Source of the DNA: M50B91 sp964526665
GTDB lineage: Bacteria; Patescibacteriota; Gracilibacteria; UBA4473
Length of the DNA stretch: 33,141 nucleotides
Direction: 5' to 3'
Assembly: GCA_964526665.1 (NCBI GenBank)
Contig: CAZGJL010000009.1
Location: forward strand, 1 to 33,141
Shown: piece after piece, positions 21,108 to 29,017 of the stretch
How the letters are laid out: each line of letters starts with the position of its first letter
How positions within the stretch are numbered: the first letter of the stretch is position 1
The notes under the pieces: generated by a model
What the model saw: only the letters and a program-made list of their open reading frames with translations
What the model was told of the DNA's origin: nothing
Database searches by the model: none
Position numbers and translations under genes: made by a program

Positions 21108-23138
21108 TTATCCCAACAATCCGTTAGCGGTGAAGAGTCCAGCGAAGATCAATGAAACAACCGTCATTAACTTAATCAAGATGTTGATAGAAGGTCCTGA
21201 GGTGTCCTTGAATGGATCACCAATAGTATCTCCTGTAACAGCGGCTTTGTGTGCATCAGACCCTTTTCCTCCGTGTGCACCAGCTTCGATGTATTTTTTA
21301 GCATTATCCCAAGCACCTCCGGAGTTAGCCATTGAAATAGCCATCATAACTCCACTGACAAGTGCTCCTGCGAGCAACCCTCCAAGAGCTGCCGAACCAA
21401 GAACAAGACCTACAGCAACCGGTACAATCACTGCCATCAATCCTGGAGCAATCATTTCACGAATAGCAGCAGTTGTAGAGATATCTACACAACGTGCGTG
21501 ATCGGCTTTAGCAGTTCCTTCCATAAGACCTTTGATCTCGCGGAATTGACGACGAACCTCTTCAATCATATTGAACGCAGCGCGTCCTACAGCGGACATT
21601 GTCATAGCTGAGAATACGAATGGCAATAATCCTCCAAGGAGAAGACCAATGATTACATTTGGTGTCATAATGTCGATTGACTCCAAGTTAGCTGCTTGTG
21701 AGTAAGCAGAGAACAAAGCAAGTGCGGTAAGAGCAGCTGATCCGATAGCGAATCCTTTTCCGATAGCTGCTGTTGTATTTCCTGCAGAATCAAGTGCATC
21801 TGTTTTTTTACGAACGTCTGCTCCAAGTTCAGCCATTTCGGCGATTCCTCCAGCATTATCTGCTACAGGTCCGTATGCATCAACAGCAAGGGAAATTCCA
21901 AGAGTAGAAAGCATTCCCACAGCCGCGATAGCAATTCCGTAGAGTCCAGCAAAGTGAAACGCGATAAAGATAGCTACACAGATTAAAATCACAGGCAATG
22001 CCACGGATCGGTATCCGAGAGCTAATCCTTCGATAATTGTGGTAGCGGCTCCTGTTCCAGTAGCCTCTGCTACCTTCTGTACAGGAGAATGATTTTCTGA
22101 TGTGAAGTACTCTGTAATTTTTCCAATAGCAACTCCTACAACAAGACCTCCTGTCATAGCAATAAATACTCCAAGACCTTTGTCTCCAAGGAAATAGTTT
22201 GCTAAGAAATATCCTGCAATAATTACTAGTGCTGACGCGATCCAGAGTCCTCCATGAAGAGCGGCTCCAATATTTTCTTTTTTTCCAACACGAACGAAGA
22301 AAGTTCCAATAATAGAACAAAGGATTCCCGCTCCTGCGAGCGCAAGAGGGAAATAGATTCCATTCATTCCAAATACTACAAATCCAAGAACCATTGCAGC
22401 TATAATAGATCCTACATATGACTCAAAGAGGTCAGCTCCCATTCCTGCTACGTCTCCAACATTGTCTCCAACGTTATCAGCAATAGTAGCGGGATTTCGA
22501 GGATCATCCTCAGGAATTCCTGCTTCAATTTTTCCCACCAAGTCCGCTCCAACGTCTGCCGCTTTCGTGAAGATTCCTCCACCAACACGTGCAAACAAAG
22601 CAATAGAAGAAGCTCCAAGAGCGAATCCTGTGATTACATTTAAGATAACGTTTGTTTCAATTCCAAGCTGAGTAAAGATTGCCATCAGGATTGTAAGTCC
22701 TAATAAACCAAGACCAACGACAGACAATCCCATAACAGCTCCTGATCGAAAGGCAACAGTAAGAGCGGCTCCTAAGCTTGTTCGAGCAGCTTCAGCAGTA
22801 CGAACGTTTGCTTTTGTCGCAATTTTCATACCGAAAAATCCAGCAAGAACACTTGAAATAGCTCCGTATATAAATGATACAGCAGTCCACAATCCTTCAT
22901 TTTCAGGAGTGAGTGAATCATCAAGGAAGAAATATAAAATAGCAGCGAGAATAATAACAAAGACCGAAAGGACCTTATATTCACGAGTTAAAAACGCCAT
23001 CGCTCCTTCAGCAATAGCTTGAGCAATTTCTTGCATTTTTTTGTTCCCTGCAGATTTTTTCCCGATAAGCATGGAAAAAATTACGGCGACCAGTAGGGAA
23101 GCGAGACTGGTTAGTCCAATTATTAGAAAATAGTTCAT
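21108..23138 (-). CDS. hppA: Membrane-bound ion-pumping pyrophosphatase
   Basis: A 676-residue polytopic protein (about 16 helices) that couples pyrophosphate hydrolysis to Na+ or H+ export. The substrate site DVGADLVGKIEAGIPEDDP and DNVGDNVGDVAGMGADLFESY are intact, as is GDTIGDPFKDTSGPS near the C-terminus. In GNTTAAIGKGFAIGSA the Ala (instead of Lys) marks the K+-dependent branch, and Glu in DLFESYVG fits the Na+-pumping subfamily more than plant-type H+ pumps; the ion is inference. The start MNYFLIIGLTSL is chosen; 19 upstream residues in frame overlap the promoter. It lies downstream of pgk on the same strand, with its own promoter. Confidence 0.95.
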   Translation of the reverse strand: MNYFLIIGLTSLASLLVAVIFSMLIGKKSAGNKKMQEIAQAIAEGAMAFLTREYKVLSVFVIILAAILYFFLDDSLTPENEGLWTAVSFIYGAISSVLAGFFGMKIATKANVRTAEAARTSLGAALTVAFRSGAVMGLSVVGLGLLGLTILMAIFTQLGIETNVILNVITGFALGASSIALFARVGGGIFTKAADVGADLVGKIEAGIPEDDPRNPATIADNVGDNVGDVAGMGADLFESYVGSIIAAMVLGFVVFGMNGIYFPLALAGAGILCSIIGTFFVRVGKKENIGAALHGGLWIASALVIIAGYFLANYFLGDKGLGVFIAMTGGLVVGVAIGKITEYFTSENHSPVQKVAEATGTGAATTIIEGLALGYRSVALPVILICVAIFIAFHFAGLYGIAIAAVGMLSTLGISLAVDAYGPVADNAGGIAEMAELGADVRKKTDALDSAGNTTAAIGKGFAIGSAALTALALFSAYSQAANLESIDIMTPNVIIGLLLGGLLPFVFSAMTMSAVGRAAFNMIEEVRRQFREIKGLMEGTAKADHARCVDISTTAAIREMIAPGLMAVIVPVAVGLVLGSAALGGLLAGALVSGVMMAISMANSGGAWDNAKKYIEAGAHGGKGSDAHKAAVTGDTIGDPFKDTSGPSINILIKLMTVVSLIFAGLFTANGLLG

Positions 23139-23167
23139 GTGAGAAAAAGGGTTAAAATTTCGGGCGA

Positions 23168-23195
23168 ATTCTACAAAAAATTCCCCCAGAAGCAA
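23168..23195 (-). promoter_or_regulatory. Promoter of the pyrophosphatase gene
   Basis: Minus strand: TTGCTT (complement of 23190-23195), 16-nt spacer, TAGAAT (complement of 23168-23173). It gives a leader of about 23 nt to the start at 23138. Confidence 0.6.
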
Positions 23196-23222
23196 ATTTT
23201 CTAGGGGAAATAAGGAACCTTC

Positions 23223-24389
23223 CTACTGCATTACAATTTTTACTCCTGGTAATTCTTTTCCCTCCAAAAACTCGAGCATTGCTCCACCACCAGTCGAAAC
23301 ATGTGTAAATTGCTCCACATGAAATCCTAATGTTTTTACTGCGGCAACCGTATCTCCTCCACCAAGAATGGAAGTAGCAGTTTCATTTTTTGCAATAGCA
23401 TCAGCAACATCTCGTGTTCCAGTATCAAAGGGAGGTTTTTCAAAAAGTCCCACAGGACCATTCCAGATAATAGTTTTACTATGAGCAATTATTTCACGGA
23501 AACTAGCAATTGATCGTGGACCAAGGTCAAAAATTTTCATATCTTCACTTACATCTTCAGTGGGAACATAAATAGATTCAGCATCAGGAGAGCTTGCTAC
23601 TTGTACGTCAATGGGAAGATGAACTCCGGTTTTGTATGTTCCAGCAAGCTTGAGAACTTCTCGTGCGGTTTGTACCTCTTCTTCTTCGATTAAGCTTTCT
23701 CCAACATCATGTCCTTGTGCAACAAGAAAAGTATTTGCCAGGGCGCCTCCGATAAGAATGTTTTCGGCTGTTTTAACAAAATGTTTTAAAACGGCGACTT
23801 TGGTCTCCATTTTTGCCCCTCCTACAATAACAGTAAGTCCTTTGATTTTTGAAGAAGAAAGAAAGAGAGAAAGATGTTTAATCTCTGCTTCAAGAAGACG
23901 ACCAGCACATGCTTCTACCCCAGCTTCAGCAAGTCCAACGACCGAGGCATGTGCGCGATGTGCAACAGAAAATCCATCAAGAACAAAGAGTTCGGCTCCC
24001 AGTCCATCACGAATTTGTTTTGCAAAATTTGGGTCATTTTCTTTTTCCCCTTTCCAAAAGCGAGTGTTCTCATGGAGTTGTACCAGGTCATCACTTGCTG
24101 TGAAATCATTACGAAAATGAACTTGTTCACCGAGCAGTTTCTCAATAGTAGGAATAAGAATTTTCGTTGTGAGCTCAGGAACGATTTTCTTTTTAGGTCG
24201 TCCTAAATGAGTAAGTATGTGAACGCGTTTTGCTCCATTTTGAATTAAAAACTGGAGTGTGGGCATAGCCAAAAGAATTCGACTGTCTTCAGTTACTTTT
24301 CCATTTTTGATAGGAACATTGAAGTCTGTTCGTACGACAACAACTTTTCCTTTTACAAGTTCGGGGGTAAGGGTTTTGAGCATGCTCAT
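23223..24389 (-). CDS. pgk: Phosphoglycerate kinase
   Basis: A 388-residue glycolytic kinase (1,3-bisphosphoglycerate + ADP to 3-phosphoglycerate + ATP). Seen: VVVRTDFNVPIKNG (N-terminal substrate Arg and Asp), THLGRPK, ENTRFWKGEKENDP, GGAKMETKVAVL, the nucleotide loop NGPVGLFEKPPFDTGT, GGGDTVAAV and HVSTGGGAMLEFLEG. Length is normal. Starts at 24389 and 24383 (MSM) are both possible. A minus-strand promoter TTGATA, 17 nt, GACAAT (24414-24442) would give an 18-nt leader. It supplies ATP in an organism with few other visible energy genes. Confidence 0.97.
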   Translation of the reverse strand: MSMLKTLTPELVKGKVVVVRTDFNVPIKNGKVTEDSRILLAMPTLQFLIQNGAKRVHILTHLGRPKKKIVPELTTKILIPTIEKLLGEQVHFRNDFTASDDLVQLHENTRFWKGEKENDPNFAKQIRDGLGAELFVLDGFSVAHRAHASVVGLAEAGVEACAGRLLEAEIKHLSLFLSSSKIKGLTVIVGGAKMETKVAVLKHFVKTAENILIGGALANTFLVAQGHDVGESLIEEEEVQTAREVLKLAGTYKTGVHLPIDVQVASSPDAESIYVPTEDVSEDMKIFDLGPRSIASFREIIAHSKTIIWNGPVGLFEKPPFDTGTRDVADAIAKNETATSILGGGDTVAAVKTLGFHVEQFTHVSTGGGAMLEFLEGKELPGVKIVMQ

Positions 24390-24413
24390 TTTTTAGGGAT
24401 TTTTTTCAGTTAA

Positions 24414-24442
24414 ATTGTCGAGGAAAATTTTAAGAGTATCAA
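24414..24442 (-). promoter_or_regulatory. Possible promoter of pgk
   Basis: Minus strand: TTGATA (complement of 24437-24442), 17-nt spacer, GACAAT (complement of 24414-24419), leader about 18 nt. Confidence 0.45.
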
Positions 24443-24448
24443 ATTTTT

Positions 24449-24477
24449 TTCGCAGGAAAACAAAAATCAGGTACACT
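24449..24477 (+). promoter_or_regulatory. Promoter of gatB (leaderless)
   Basis: TTCGCA (24449-24454), 17-nt spacer, TACACT (24472-24477), 7 nt before the ATG at 24485. Confidence 0.5.
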
Positions 24478-24484
24478 TCTCGTG

Positions 24485-25903
24485 ATGAAATTGGAAGTAA
24501 TTATTGGTCTTGAAATACACGCACAGCTCGCAACAGCTTCAAAATTATGGTGTGGGTGTGATAATGATGCATTTGGAGCAGAACCCAACACAAGGATTTG
24601 TCCTGTTTGCTGTGGTTTCCCGGGAATGTTGCCGGTGTTAAATGAAGAGGCCGTACGTTTGGCAGCACGTGCAGCTGCAGCGATAGGATGTGAAGTACAA
24701 GTTTTTTCAAAATTTGATAGAAAAAATTATTTTTATCCAGATTTGCCAACAGGGTTTCAAATTACCCAATATGATAAGCCAATAGCTTTGGCAGGAAAAG
24801 TAGAGATTATACACGAAGGACATCACAAGAAAATTGGTATAACTCGTGTTCATATAGAAAATGATGCAGGAAAATTAACACATGAAAAAACAGGATCATT
24901 GGTTGATTTTAATCGTGCCGGTTCTCCTCTGATAGAAATTGTGACAGATCCAGATATGCATTCTCCACAAGAAGCTAAAATCTTTGCACAGGAGCTGCAA
25001 AAAATTCTTCGTGCGATAGGTGCTTCTTATGCGGATATGGAAAAAGGAATGATGCGATTTGATGCATCTATTTCACTCCGTCCAGTAGGAGATAAGAATT
25101 TATATCCACGTGCAGAAATAAAAAATCTGAATACTTTTTCAGGATTAGAGCGAGCATTAGAATTTGAGATAGATCGACAGACAAAACTATGGGAAAAAAA
25201 TGAAAAACCAGATGCGGAAACAACAAGAGGATATGAAGAAGCAACAGGGAAGACGAAATTAATGCGAAGAAAAGAGTCAGCAGATGATTATCGTTATTTC
25301 CCAGAACCAGATTTGCCACCACTTTGTTTTACACAAGACGAGATTGCAGAGCTGATAGGGGAGCTGCCAGAGCTTCCATTAGAAAAATGTATGCGTTACA
25401 AAAAAGAATTAGGTCTTACGGAAGCGGAAGCATTACGTTTGTCAGAGGAACCAGAGTTGTCACAGTTTTTTGAAATAGCTATTGGGAAATCAAAAGAGCC
25501 ACGAAAAATTGCAAACTTATTACTATCAGTGGTTTTAGCTAATTCTAATTGGAAGAAAACAGATATTGATCCAGATCATTTAGTAGACGTAGTACAATTA
25601 TTTTTAGAAGGAAAAGTTTCTTCAACGGGAGGAAAACAAATTTTGGAAACAGCAATGGAAACAGGAGAGAAAGCTGAGGAATTGATGCGAAAGTTGGGAC
25701 TGGAGCAAGTATCAGATAGTGGAAAGCTAGAAGAATGGATTGATGAAGTATTGGAAGAAAATGCAGAAACAGTAGAACAATTCCGTTCAGGGAAAGAAAA
25801 AGTATTGGGGTTTCTTGTCGGACAGGTCATGAAGAAGTCAGCAGGAAGCGCAAATCCATCAATTCTACAGGAATTGATAAAAGATAGATTGAAAAAAGAA
25901 TAA
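24485..25903 (+). CDS. gatB: Asp/Glu-tRNA amidotransferase subunit B
   Basis: A 472-residue kinase-like subunit of GatCAB, which converts misacylated Glu-tRNA(Gln) or Asp-tRNA(Asn) to the amide form. Seen: the N-terminal VIIGLEIHAQLAT, the zinc-binding cysteines in WCGCDND and NTRICPVCCGFPG, the catalytic cradle KNYFYPDLPTGFQITQYD, VDFNRAGSPLIEIVTDPD and DDYRYFPEPDLPPL. The C-terminal helical and YqeY-like tail ends NPSILQELIKDRL. ATG 24485 is preferred over GTG 24482. gatA and gatC are not in the window. Confidence 0.97.
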   Translation: MKLEVIIGLEIHAQLATASKLWCGCDNDAFGAEPNTRICPVCCGFPGMLPVLNEEAVRLAARAAAAIGCEVQVFSKFDRKNYFYPDLPTGFQITQYDKPIALAGKVEIIHEGHHKKIGITRVHIENDAGKLTHEKTGSLVDFNRAGSPLIEIVTDPDMHSPQEAKIFAQELQKILRAIGASYADMEKGMMRFDASISLRPVGDKNLYPRAEIKNLNTFSGLERALEFEIDRQTKLWEKNEKPDAETTRGYEEATGKTKLMRRKESADDYRYFPEPDLPPLCFTQDEIAELIGELPELPLEKCMRYKKELGLTEAEALRLSEEPELSQFFEIAIGKSKEPRKIANLLLSVVLANSNWKKTDIDPDHLVDVVQLFLEGKVSSTGGKQILETAMETGEKAEELMRKLGLEQVSDSGKLEEWIDEVLEENAETVEQFRSGKEKVLGFLVGQVMKKSAGSANPSILQELIKDRLKKE

Positions 25904-25907
25904 AAAT

Positions 25908-25936
25908 TTGATAAAATAGAGAGACGGATGTACAAA
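25908..25936 (+). promoter_or_regulatory. Promoter of the small membrane protein / phosphoesterase operon
   Basis: TTGATA (25908-25913), 17-nt spacer, TACAAA (25931-25936); a leader of about 19 nt to the ATG at 25962. Confidence 0.55.
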
Positions 25937-25961
25937 TGTCCTCGCACTTACACAAACAAAA

Positions 25962-26207
25962 ATGTTTTTAATCGAATACGCAACCGAATTAATGCAGCTA
26001 GCCCTTGGAGGAGGATTCCTCATTTTGGTGATCTATACAGTACGGCCCTTGATCAGAATTAATCGATTATTGACAAAAGCAGATCGTTTGGCAGATAAAG
26101 TAGAGGACTTAACGGATTTATTTGATGAATATATTCGTAAGCCAGCACAGATTATGTCACAAGTTCTAAAATTTGCTTCTCCACTTTTGTTCCGTGGACG
26201 AAAATGA
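25962..26207 (+). CDS. Small single-pass membrane protein, 81 aa
   Basis: One N-terminal membrane helix (about residues 9-29, LMQLALGGGFLILVIYTV) followed by a charged, probably coiled region (NRLLTKADRLADKVEDLTDLFDEY) and a basic end (LLFRGRK). The layout recalls small DUF948-type proteins, but I cannot assign a family. Its TGA stop overlaps the ATG of the next gene in ATGA, so the two are translationally coupled and may act at the same membrane site. Confidence 0.75.
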   Translation: MFLIEYATELMQLALGGGFLILVIYTVRPLIRINRLLTKADRLADKVEDLTDLFDEYIRKPAQIMSQVLKFASPLLFRGRK

Positions 26208-27109
26208 AGCATATACCGTGGCCGGTTATGGTCGCTGAATTTGCAGGATGGGGTATTCTTTTTGTTATTCCTTTTTATGTGTTGTTATGGGATGTCTCAT
26301 TTGAAACGACCATGATGTTGTGTGCTGGTTGGAGTTTTTGGGCATGGATACATTTTATTGCTCCACGATTATTAATGATACGGCACATATCATTGCCGAA
26401 AATTGGAAAGCATTCATTAAAAATAGCTCTTATTTCAGATTTACATGCGGGGCCATTCAAAGGGGAGCGTTTTTTTAAACGTATTGTGAAACGAATTAAT
26501 GAGCAAAAACCAGATATAGTACTTATTCCGGGTGATTTTTTATTAGGAACGGCAGAAAAATTTGCTTACAAGTTAGAACCTTTAAAAAACATAGAAGCTT
26601 CTGTGTTTTTTACATTAGGAAATCATGATCATTGGCTTCATCTTCCGGGAGGAAGAGAGGCGGGGAGCGAGTTATTACGAAAAACCTTACAAGGATTTGG
26701 ATTACAGGAATTGAATAATGATTCAATAGAATGGAGACCAGGATTGTGGATTGCCGGGATTGATGATAATTATCATGGATTCGATGATTTGAAAAAGGCA
26801 CTGAAAAAAGTTCCCGTTGTAGAGGAAGCAATTTTATTGGCTCATTCTCCAGACATAGTAGATAAGTTTGAAAAAATTCCAGGACTGACTGTTTGTGGAC
26901 ATACTCATGGAGGGCAAATGGCTATTCCTTGGTTAATACGAAGTATTCCGGAAGCTATGTTTAATATTGCGAGAAGCGAATTTGTCTGTGGATGGTTTCC
27001 TCACGAGAGGATGTTTGTAACAATGGGGGTCGGGGAGTCTGCATCACGAGCGCGTTGGTGGGTTTGTCCAGAGATTGCAATATTAGATTGCACGGAAGAA
27101 AAGTCTTGA
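26204..27109 (+). CDS. Membrane-anchored calcineurin-like metallophosphoesterase
   Basis: A 301-residue phosphoesterase of the YkuE/YaeI-like group (these act on lipid-linked phosphates such as UDP-diacylglucosamine or related substrates; the substrate here is unknown). Two hydrophobic N-terminal segments (about 5-30 and 35-52) anchor it. All metal motifs are present: SDLHAG (~78), PGDFLLG (~109), GNHDHW (~139), the AHSPDI His and GHTHGGQ (~232). The start overlaps the previous stop by 4 bp. No terminator follows before the antitoxin-like gene. Confidence 0.92.
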   Translation: MKHIPWPVMVAEFAGWGILFVIPFYVLLWDVSFETTMMLCAGWSFWAWIHFIAPRLLMIRHISLPKIGKHSLKIALISDLHAGPFKGERFFKRIVKRINEQKPDIVLIPGDFLLGTAEKFAYKLEPLKNIEASVFFTLGNHDHWLHLPGGREAGSELLRKTLQGFGLQELNNDSIEWRPGLWIAGIDDNYHGFDDLKKALKKVPVVEEAILLAHSPDIVDKFEKIPGLTVCGHTHGGQMAIPWLIRSIPEAMFNIARSEFVCGWFPHERMFVTMGVGESASRARWWVCPEIAILDCTEEKS

Positions 27110-27116
27110 CGGAGTA

Positions 27117-27146
27117 ATGACATTGGTGGTACAAGTTTTGTATAAT
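27117..27146 (+). promoter_or_regulatory. Promoter of the antitoxin-like gene
   Basis: ATGACA (27117-27122), 18-nt spacer, consensus TATAAT (27141-27146); the leader to 27163 is about 10 nt. Confidence 0.6.
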
Positions 27147-27162
27147 TTTTACAGTTTTAGAC

Positions 27163-27396
27163 ATGGCACATATTCAAATTCGTATTCCGATAGCAGAAAA
27201 AGAGGCAGCAGGAGAGGTGCTGGAAAATATGGGATTAAATTTCTCGTCAGCTATTAAAATATTTTTACGCCGAACCGTACAAGAAGGAAAACTTCCTTTT
27301 GAAGTCGTTGCAGATAGTTCTGTGGCATCATCATCACGTTTTGAAAATTCACTTGATCCACAATGCAACAGTTTTTCGCAGCGCAACATTGGTTAA
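27163..27396 (+). CDS. RelB/DinJ-family antitoxin-like protein, no toxin partner
   Basis: A 77-residue protein whose first 48 residues match the ribbon-helix-helix RelB/DinJ layout: IQIRIPIAEKEAAGEVLENMGL (DNA-binding strand and helix 1), then NFSSAIKIFLRRTVQEGKLPFEV. In canonical pairs a RelE/YafQ toxin follows within a few nt. Here the next gene is the FolC-like ligase, whose start lies 34 bp inside this frame, so the Ser-rich C-terminal tail (VASSSRF onward) has no obvious toxin to bind. It may be a solitary regulator or a remnant whose toxin was replaced. A consensus -10 upstream argues that it is expressed. Confidence 0.75.
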   Translation: MAHIQIRIPIAEKEAAGEVLENMGLNFSSAIKIFLRRTVQEGKLPFEVVADSSVASSSRFENSLDPQCNSFSQRNIG

Positions 27397-28574
27397 AACA
27401 GCTCGCAAGTGAGGCACAGTTTTTTCGAAAAAATACACCTCCTTCGTTGAAGGCAGTGAATATTCTTCTGGATGAGTTGCATCGTCCGGATGAATCGTTT
27501 GAATGGAGAATAATAGTTGGTGGTACTGCAGGAAAAGGAACAACCTGTCGCTTGGTTGAAGATGTGCTTCTTCGTGCAGGAAAAAAGGTTGCCACTCTTT
27601 CGTCACCCCATATTCAGGTTATTACAGAGAGAATTCGTATTAATGGGCAATTGATTTCAGCAAGAGATTTTGGAACTTCTATTTTAAAAATAAAAGAGGT
27701 TTCGGAAAAAGTATCAATTATGCCTACTTATTATGAAGCAATTGTCTGTGCAGGAATTTTTGCAGCCAAGGAAGCGGGATGTGAAATCTTTATAGGGGAA
27801 ATAGGTCTTGGCGGAAGACTTGATGCCGTGAACGCAATTGCTGGAAAAAGAATTGCCGCAGTAACGTTTATTGGAGACGATCATCTAGAAAAATTCGGTG
27901 GGAAACTTGAGAATTTAGCCCAGGAAAAAGCAGGTATTTTTACAAAAGACGCCGTGGAGTTATTGTCTTATGAGCAAAAATTTAGATCAATATTCGAGAA
28001 AGTTGCAAATCGAAAAGTTCTCTTTCTAAAGGGGGTATGGAAAAACTTGAATAAAAAACTTGCTCGAAATATATGCAAAATAGTTTTAGGAACAAGCGAT
28101 TTTGTAATGGAAAAATTAACGCTCCCGTGTCGTTGGGAAGTAATCAATCTTCAGTCTTCAATCTTCAAACTTCAAACAAATAAAAAAGGAGGGAAAATTA
28201 TTCTTGACGGAGCTCATTCAGCGCCCCGATTTGAAAATATTTTACCCAAATTAAAAAAGATTCAGGGGAAAAAGGTCGGAGTGTTGGGACTGGGAAAAAA
28301 TCATGATCCGAAAGTTTTTGAAATTATTGTGGATGAGTTTGATGAGATTTTTTGGGTAAAAATTCCGGAATCACGTGATGCATGGGATCCAGAAGTTTTG
28401 AAAAAAAGAATAGGGAGGGGGATTGTGTGTGTTGATGCGAAGAGCGCTTTGGAACAAGCACAAAAGCTCGAAGGAACAATTTTTGTTAATAGCTTCTTCC
28501 TCGGAGGAGAAATACGGAATTTGTTTTACGACCCAGAAGAAATATTGAAACAGCAGACAGAGTTTCCTCAATGA
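27363..28574 (+). CDS. FolC-like Mur ligase family protein (folyl/dihydrofolate synthase type)
   Basis: A 403-residue ATP-dependent ligase of the Mur/FolC fold, which in FolC adds glutamate to folates. Seen: P-loop VGGTAGKGTT (~53-62; FolC normally has GTNGKGS), the SSPHIQVITERIRING substrate loop, GLGGRLDAVN, DHLEKFGGKLENLAQEKAGIF, and LDGAHSAPRF near residue 281 (usually LDGAHNP). The P-loop Ala-for-Asn and AHSA-for-AHNP changes make the substrate less certain. A 46-nt heptad-type repeat (28145-28190) is translated in frame just before LDGAH. ATG 27363 lies inside the antitoxin-like frame; the last 7 bp overlap the RNase H gene. Confidence 0.87.
   Translation: MQQFFAAQHWLKQLASEAQFFRKNTPPSLKAVNILLDELHRPDESFEWRIIVGGTAGKGTTCRLVEDVLLRAGKKVATLSSPHIQVITERIRINGQLISARDFGTSILKIKEVSEKVSIMPTYYEAIVCAGIFAAKEAGCEIFIGEIGLGGRLDAVNAIAGKRIAAVTFIGDDHLEKFGGKLENLAQEKAGIFTKDAVELLSYEQKFRSIFEKVANRKVLFLKGVWKNLNKKLARNICKIVLGTSDFVMEKLTLPCRWEVINLQSSIFKLQTNKKGGKIILDGAHSAPRFENILPKLKKIQGKKVGVLGLGKNHDPKVFEIIVDEFDEIFWVKIPESRDAWDPEVLKKRIGRGIVCVDAKSALEQAQKLEGTIFVNSFFLGGEIRNLFYDPEEILKQQTEFPQ
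28145..28190. repeat. Heptad repeat copy 3, inside the FolC-like gene
   Basis: Units CTTCAGT, CTTCAAT, CTTCAAA, CTTCAAA then CAAATAAAAAAGG, encoding roughly NLQSSIFKLQTNKKGG. The ending TAAAAAAGG is identical to copy 2 (8880-8918) and the unit differs by A to T at one position (CTTCAAA for CTACAAA). Confidence 0.65.
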
Positions 28575-29017
28575 CCACGATCCATTGCCTCATTGGCTAA
28601 TTGATCAGCGCGTTGATTCTTTTCGCGTGGTACGTGTTCGAATTCAATTTTTTGGAATTGCTCTCGGAGATTGTAGGCTTTTTCGAACAATGGCTTGATA
28701 TTTGCGTTTTTCACTTTCCAGTTGCCAGACATCTGTTCTACGGCGAGTTTTGAGTCCAGGCGAACTAGGAGGTCAGTTACATCATTTTTAAGCGCTAATT
28801 CCATTCCTTCAATCATTCCTGTGTACTCAGCAAAGTTATTCGTTTGATGTCCGCACCAGATTCGTTCACAAGCAAATTCTTTTCCTTGTTTATCAAAAAG
28901 AACACATCCAGCTCCAGCAGGCCCGGGATTTCCTCGCGAGCCCCCATCAGCATAGAGGGTAGCTTGTTTTACTGGTTTTGATGTAAATGTAGGATCAATG
29001 TTAGCGAAGAGATTCAT
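28568..29017 (-). CDS. Ribonuclease HI (archaeal/YpdQ-like type)
   Basis: A 149-residue RNase H that cuts RNA in RNA-DNA hybrids. The catalytic residues are in place: Asp24 in YADGGSRGNPGPAG, Glu64 in NNFAEYTGM, Asp88 in RLDSKLAVEQM, His128 in FEHVPREKN and Asp138 in QRADQLANEA. The GGSRGNPGPAGAG and short-loop layout belongs to the group without the E. coli basic handle. The ATG overlaps the proS stop by 4 bp, so it is the last gene of a proS-rnh unit; its 3' end overlaps the FolC-like gene by 7 bp. Confidence 0.93.
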   Translation of the reverse strand: MNLFANIDPTFTSKPVKQATLYADGGSRGNPGPAGAGCVLFDKQGKEFACERIWCGHQTNNFAEYTGMIEGMELALKNDVTDLLVRLDSKLAVEQMSGNWKVKNANIKPLFEKAYNLREQFQKIEFEHVPREKNQRADQLANEAMDRGH

